38,508 bases of DNA from Candidatus Kuenenia stuttgartensis. Its GTDB lineage: Bacteria; Planctomycetota; Planctomycetia; Gemmatales; Gemmataceae. A program made the translations under genes and the position numbers. Where the stretch lies: positions 1 through 38,508 of the forward strand of contig CAMDHK010000010.1 in the NCBI GenBank assembly GCA_945897965.1, given 5' to 3'. Positions 34,072-38,508 of the stretch are shown piece after piece. Below the pieces are notes generated by a model. The model saw only the letters and a list, made by a program, of their open reading frames with translations, was not told where the DNA came from and did no database searches. The stretch's first letter is position 1, and the number at the start of each line of letters is the position of its first letter.

Positions 34072-36831
34072 ATGAACATAACACCCCGAACATTGGATTC
34101 TGACATACATTTGTTAGGTGAGATCCATGGGAACGCTATATTAAAGCAAGCTGGAAAAATAGCATTTGATCTAATAGAGGAAATCAAATCTAAATCATTG
34201 GTAATTCGAGAAACTAATAGTCTTCTAGAAGCACGAAAATTGATTTCTAAACTTGATGGAATTGAAATTAAAGATCTAAGGTTGCTTATTAGAGCCTTTG
34301 GTGTTTATTTTGATTTGTTAAACCTTGCAGAGCAACAAGCCAGGGTAAGGTCACTTCGTAAAAAAGAAATGCTGAATAATGATGAACCACTGAGAGAAAG
34401 TGTTGAAGCTGCATTAATAGAGCTTCGTGAATCCGGGGTTAAGGGTTGTGAAATTCATAACCTTTTACAATCTGCTAATATTGTTCCGGTATTTACTGCC
34501 CACCCAAGTGAAGCTCGCCGAAGGACTGTTTTGGACAAATTAGATTGTTTGGCTTTGTGCCTTGATCGATTAGAATATGAAATCCTTTTGCCCAGTGAAA
34601 AAACTGAAATATTAGATTCTATCGCCGAGCAAATTGAAACTTTCTGGGTAACCAAATCCGTTCGTGACGACAAACCCAAGGTTATAGATGAGGTTCGTCA
34701 AGTCATCGAAACAGTAATGGATAGTTTGGTTAAAATTGTACCACGGTTTTATCGGGATATTGATTACGCCTTAACCAAAGTTTTCCCTGGTGAAGTTATA
34801 GATATTCCTGCATTTCTTAGTTTTGGTTCTTGGATTGGGGGAGATCGTGACGGGAATCCTTTTGTTACGCACGATGTCACGGAAAGTGCAATTAAGTTAA
34901 ATCAAGAAACAATTCTAAAATATTATATCAAGCAGGTTCATTTTCTTGGTGGGATCCTTAGTCATGCTGATCTCTTTATATCTCCTGGTCAAAAATTAAT
35001 TGATTCAATATCAAACGACAAATTGTTGTTCCCAATGGATGACTCGGGGAATATGAATGAGCCTTATCGTTTGAAGTGTTTGTTAATTGATAAGAAGCTT
35101 ACAAATACTCTTGTATACTTAAAATCATTACAGCTTAGTTGGGGCTCACCTGTTGAATTACCTAAAAATATTTATTTTCATTCTCAGCATTTATTAGATG
35201 ATTTAAAAGTTATCGCAGATGATTTGTTATCGAAGGGCTTCTCTAATGCAGGAAATGGCTCAATCAGGGATTTGATTTGTTTGGTAAAAGTGTTTAAATT
35301 CCATTTGTTTAGCATAGATATCAGGCAAAATAGTAATAGGCATGGACGTGCCCTCGCTGAAATATTAAAAAGTGAAGGTGTCCTGGATAATTATTTACAA
35401 CTAGACCCCACAAAAAAATTAGAGTTCTTATCTGAGGAATTGAATAAAAATCGTCCTTTGATTCCAGCAAGATTAAAATACTCGGAAGATACCTGCGAAG
35501 TTGTTAAAACATTCCGAACTATGGCTTCAATAGCGGAACAACAAAATCCTGAAGTTTTGTCTACTTATATCATTAGCTCCACTACCGATGCTTATCATAT
35601 TTTAGAGGTTTTGGTTTTTGCTCGAGAAGCTGGGCTTTTTTCAATCAAAGATAATTATAGTTTAATCGATATTGTCCCTTTATTTGAAGCTTTGCTACCT
35701 CTCCAATCTGCAGATTCAATCATTGAAAAATTATTGTGTGTTCCTGCTTATGTCTCGCAATTGAAATACAGAAATAACCTTCAAGAAGTTATGATCGGTT
35801 ATTCTGACAGCAGTAAAGAAAGTGGAATGCTAGCATCTTCTTGGGCATTACATAATGCTCAGATAAGATTGGCAAAACTAGCATTTGATCGTAGTATTCG
35901 AATTCAAATATTCCATGGTCGGGGTGGCGCTGTTGGAAGAGGTGGCGGCCCAGCTAATAAAGCAATTCTTGCTCAACCTCGTGGCACTGTTAATGGTAGA
36001 TTACGAATAACAGAGCAAGGCGAGATGATTGCTGATCGTTATCACCATTCAGGAATTGCGCGAAGGCATCTTGATCAGGTAGTAAACGCGGTATTACTTT
36101 CAAGTTTTTCTAAAGTTGATACTGTTCTAGATACTTCTTGGAAAGTTTTACTTGATGATTTGGCGATGCTGTCTTGCAAATCATATAGGGGATTAATTTA
36201 TGAAAATCCTGGTTTACGTGAATATTTTGAGCAGTCTACACCAATTAATGAAATCGGTGAATTAAGAATTGGTTCTCGACCTGCTAGAAGAGATTCAAAC
36301 AGAAAAATTGATGATCTTCGTGCAATCCCTTGGGTGTTTAGTTGGATGCAAAGTAGGCATACGGTGCCTGGGTGGTTTGGTATTGGTAGTGCGCTAGATT
36401 TAAAAATTAAAGAAAACCCTGATAACCTTTTATTGCTACAAAAAATGTATGATTCTTGGCCTTATTGGAAAAGTTTGGTTGATAATTGCCAAATGATTCT
36501 TGCTAAAGCTGATATGACAATTGCGAAGCTTTATGCAGATCTTGTTGAAGATAAAAAAATAGCCGAGAGTATTTATAATATTATTTTTGAAGAGTATGAT
36601 AAATCGGTGAAAAGCATTTGCTTGATAACAAAACAGAAATATCTATTGGAACAAATGCCAGTTCTTCAAAAATCAATTGAGAAAAGAAATCCTTTTGTTG
36701 ATCCATTAAGTTATCTGCAAATTGTGTTGCTTGGTAAATCAAGATGCGAAGCAACTTGTTCTGAGGAAATAAAAATCGGAGTTATGGAAAGTATAAGTGG
36801 CATAGCTTCTGGTTTAAAAAATACAGGATGA
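34072..36831 (+). CDS. ppc: Phosphoenolpyruvate carboxylase
   Basis: Anaplerotic enzyme that adds bicarbonate to PEP to give oxaloacetate. The 919-residue protein has the catalytic His segment VFTAHPSEARRR, GSWIGGDRDGNPFVT, GYSDSSKESG, the glycine-rich FHGRGGAVGRGGGP and LRITEQGEMI, and ends in the family C-terminus ASGLKNTG. All active-site motifs are present, though GYSDSSKESG and TAHPSE differ by a few residues from GYSDSAKDAG and TAHPTE in E. coli. The ATG at 34072 is chosen over an in-frame TTG at 34021 because AAAGG lies 6 nt upstream and the TTG would be at the promoter start point. It is transcribed alone; the transglutaminase gene converges 4 bp after the stop. Confidence 0.97.
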   Translation: MNITPRTLDSDIHLLGEIHGNAILKQAGKIAFDLIEEIKSKSLVIRETNSLLEARKLISKLDGIEIKDLRLLIRAFGVYFDLLNLAEQQARVRSLRKKEMLNNDEPLRESVEAALIELRESGVKGCEIHNLLQSANIVPVFTAHPSEARRRTVLDKLDCLALCLDRLEYEILLPSEKTEILDSIAEQIETFWVTKSVRDDKPKVIDEVRQVIETVMDSLVKIVPRFYRDIDYALTKVFPGEVIDIPAFLSFGSWIGGDRDGNPFVTHDVTESAIKLNQETILKYYIKQVHFLGGILSHADLFISPGQKLIDSISNDKLLFPMDDSGNMNEPYRLKCLLIDKKLTNTLVYLKSLQLSWGSPVELPKNIYFHSQHLLDDLKVIADDLLSKGFSNAGNGSIRDLICLVKVFKFHLFSIDIRQNSNRHGRALAEILKSEGVLDNYLQLDPTKKLEFLSEELNKNRPLIPARLKYSEDTCEVVKTFRTMASIAEQQNPEVLSTYIISSTTDAYHILEVLVFAREAGLFSIKDNYSLIDIVPLFEALLPLQSADSIIEKLLCVPAYVSQLKYRNNLQEVMIGYSDSSKESGMLASSWALHNAQIRLAKLAFDRSIRIQIFHGRGGAVGRGGGPANKAILAQPRGTVNGRLRITEQGEMIADRYHHSGIARRHLDQVVNAVLLSSFSKVDTVLDTSWKVLLDDLAMLSCKSYRGLIYENPGLREYFEQSTPINEIGELRIGSRPARRDSNRKIDDLRAIPWVFSWMQSRHTVPGWFGIGSALDLKIKENPDNLLLLQKMYDSWPYWKSLVDNCQMILAKADMTIAKLYADLVEDKKIAESIYNIIFEEYDKSVKSICLITKQKYLLEQMPVLQKSIEKRNPFVDPLSYLQIVLLGKSRCEATCSEEIKIGVMESISGIASGLKNTG

Positions 36832-36835
36832 TTGG

Positions 36836-37708
36836 TCATTCTGCTCCAATTACACATACCCCTACAGTTATGGTGTGGTTTTCACCACCCAAAATAACAC
36901 CTTTTACTGGGCTAACATCATCGTAATCTCTACCCCAACCAATAATGATGTGTTGGTCCGAAGGTCTAAGATTATTGGTTGGGTCAAAATCAAACCAGCC
37001 GATTCCTGGATAATAAACTTGAATCCAAGCATGAGAAGCATCAGAACCTATTAAGTTTGGTTTGTCTGGATTGGGGGTAGTCAGAAGGTATCCGCTAACA
37101 TACCGAGTTGGAATTCCCAAACTTCGCAAACATGCGATTTGGAAATGCGAAAAATCTTGGCACACCCCAGATTTTTGCAGGAAAACTTCATGCAATGGAG
37201 TTGCTATGGTTGTTGCATTTGGTTGATACTTGAAGTCAGTGAAAATACGCGAAGTTAAATCCATCACCGAATCTAAAAACATATCTCCAGGCTGGAATGA
37301 TTTGCTTGCATATTCTTTCCAATCTTCATGTTTGTGAACATAATAAGAATCATATAAATATTCAAACGCTTGAATCGTTTCAATGGAAGAATCTGCATGC
37401 AATAAATCGATTACTTTTTTCCATGGTTGGTCTAGAAAATCATTATAATTTCTTGGTGTTACTTCTGTTTCGTATTCAGCAATAATTGTTAAATTTTTGT
37501 GAGGCTTTTCTATTGTAAAAAAATAGACTTTGTTTCCAAAATAATCTTTTTGAAATTCAATTATTTCTGGAGTTGGTGTAACGCTTATATTTTCAAAGAT
37601 ATTGCGTTGGTTTTCGTATTCTCGTGGTGATACATGGATGATATTCCTGCAAAGGGATACTGTATCCATATAGTTGTAACAAGTAGTGTGTTTAATCAGG
37701 TATTTCAC
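36836..37708 (-). CDS. Transglutaminase-like protein (alpha-E operon type)
   Basis: A 290-residue cytoplasmic cysteine protease/transglutaminase-fold protein. The N-terminal beta-barrel (1-85; HTTCYNYMDTVSLCRN, HVSPRE) and the core with the catalytic triad C183 (SGVCQDFSHFQ), H226 (DASHAWIQV) and D242 (FDFDPTNN) are clear. The 4 bp overlap with the alpha-E gene upstream (ATGA) matches an operon type that often also encodes a circularly permuted ATP-grasp ligase, and which has been proposed to make and process amide-linked peptides. No substrate is known. No signal peptide is visible. Confidence 0.95.
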   Translation of the reverse strand: MKYLIKHTTCYNYMDTVSLCRNIIHVSPREYENQRNIFENISVTPTPEIIEFQKDYFGNKVYFFTIEKPHKNLTIIAEYETEVTPRNYNDFLDQPWKKVIDLLHADSSIETIQAFEYLYDSYYVHKHEDWKEYASKSFQPGDMFLDSVMDLTSRIFTDFKYQPNATTIATPLHEVFLQKSGVCQDFSHFQIACLRSLGIPTRYVSGYLLTTPNPDKPNLIGSDASHAWIQVYYPGIGWFDFDPTNNLRPSDQHIIIGWGRDYDDVSPVKGVILGGENHTITVGVCVIGAE

Positions 37709-38508
37709 GAATTAGATCCTGATAGATGTCTTGATAATTGCAAATGACCAAGATAATGGTGAGCGATTGACTCTGATAGTTGTGACAATTCTAAAAACAA
37801 ATTGTTTAAAAGATTTTCTAGATATATCCTTTTTCCAGACTCGTTTGAACTAACTAAATGCTCGATGTCTGCCAATAAAACAGAAGTGTGCATCGACATT
37901 ATGGATTTTTCTTGGGGAGTAATACGACCAGTATCTTTCATTTTTGAAAGATGGTTTATGTTTTTTTGTAATGAATTTAATTGAAAAACAAGTGACCGTG
38001 GATTTGATGAATCGGAAAGAAGTAAATCTAAAACTGCAGCAGGATTTATCTTGTTTAAATACCTTCGTCTAAAAGTCATTAAACTATCAGCAATTTCTAG
38101 AATTGATTCGTATAAAGGTATCTCGGATGTTGAAACATCAACCATGCATCCTTTTAATAAGCGTATCGTTTGTGAGGCTCTTTCAATTTTTCTGCCCATA
38201 TCAAGAAAGCGCCAAGCATGCCCTCTAGTCATACTTTCAGCAATTAACCCACCAAATGCAGCTAAAACAACAATGTTGTGGTTAAGGAGATCAAGAATAG
38301 TTATCAGGTTTGAATGTTCCGGCTGTTCTAGCATCATATTAAGATCTGGGTTTGAAGGGATTTCCAGAGTGCTAATAACGCGCCACATATCAATTGATAT
38401 TCTATCTCGCGAAGAACTTGCTGTACGGTAAATAGCTTGAAGATCATTTGCGAAAGTGCCTATTCTTTCTCTATCATAAACCATTGATATCAAGTGATTT
38501 CCTGGTTC
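37705..38508 (-). CDS. Alpha-E domain protein, 5'-partial
   Basis: The frame is open to the right window edge (first residues EPGNHLISMVYDRERIGTF), so the true start and about 50-80 N-terminal residues are outside; the TTG at 38493 is not a real start. The visible 268 residues are alpha-helical, with DMWRVISTLE and the conserved FLDMGRKIERASQTIRLL near the middle. Alpha-E proteins have no known reaction and occur with transglutaminase-like and ATP-grasp proteins. It overlaps the transglutaminase gene by 4 bp. An ATP-grasp gene would be expected beyond the right edge. Confidence 0.9.
   Translation of the reverse strand, partial: EPGNHLISMVYDRERIGTFANDLQAIYRTASSSRDRISIDMWRVISTLEIPSNPDLNMMLEQPEHSNLITILDLLNHNIVVLAAFGGLIAESMTRGHAWRFLDMGRKIERASQTIRLLKGCMVDVSTSEIPLYESILEIADSLMTFRRRYLNKINPAAVLDLLLSDSSNPRSLVFQLNSLQKNINHLSKMKDTGRITPQEKSIMSMHTSVLLADIEHLVSSNESGKRIYLENLLNNLFLELSQLSESIAHHYLGHLQLSRHLSGSNS

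Noticed and set aside
38051-38431. 126-codon plus-strand frame
   Set aside because: It is antisense to the alpha-E gene, which shows conserved family motifs there.

Overview
The window looks like a chromosomal segment of a planctomycete (Planctomycetota, PVC group). The lineage call rests on a combination rarely found elsewhere: a PSD1/DUF1549/DUF1553 cytochrome next to a DUF1501 protein, a very large ThuA plus PVC-type haem-binding fusion, two DUF1080 proteins, a Tat-exported Gfo/Idh/MocA oxidoreductase, and a long FHA/coiled-coil/kinase-like protein. The DNA is visibly A+T rich, so a low-GC, possibly uncultured lineage is likely; I cannot place it more finely. Genes are tightly packed, many with 1-30 bp gaps or 1-14 bp overlaps. 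I saw no rRNA, tRNA, CRISPR array, transposase or phage gene.

Layout. 1-3687 (+): RNA turnover genes rny (5' end outside the window) and ymdB, overlapping a nucleotide-sugar dehydrogenase gene. 3691-10657 (-): a sigma-54 response regulator, mutL, and a giant protein with a degenerate FHA domain, a long coiled coil and a pseudokinase. 10862-13042 (+): an HD-GYP-like protein without its metal-site HD pair, then a CPBP membrane protease. 13053-21407 (-): a five-gene directon with ThuA/discoidin/PVC/cytochrome c fusion, DUF1080, Gfo/Idh/MocA, DUF485 and an ActP-like symporter, consistent with uptake and oxidation of a sugar-like or carboxylate substrate. 21543-24585 (-): PQQ-propeller lipoprotein-like or exported protein, class II photolyase and GIY-YIG protein.

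24696-27861 (-): a sigma-70 family factor, an unusual SDR lacking the catalytic Tyr, a second DUF1080 protein and a classical SDR. 28039-28950 (+): a MerR-type HTH plus cobalamin-binding regulator of the CarH/LitR type, divergent from the sigma factor gene, with a tandem 9-bp repeat between them. 29304-33870 (+): the PSD1 cytochrome and DUF1501 pair. 34072-36831 (+): PEP carboxylase behind a clear sigma-70 type promoter. 36836-38508 (-): transglutaminase and alpha-E protein (N-terminus outside the window), two parts of a known but poorly understood amide-bond/peptide-processing operon.

The most promising region for something new is 21.8-29.0 kb: a B12-type photoreceptor-like regulator with altered cobalamin ligands, a divergent sigma factor with SDRs, and a nearby photolyase. 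Second is the protein at 3691-7044, in which both signalling domains (FHA and kinase) appear to have lost their key residues.
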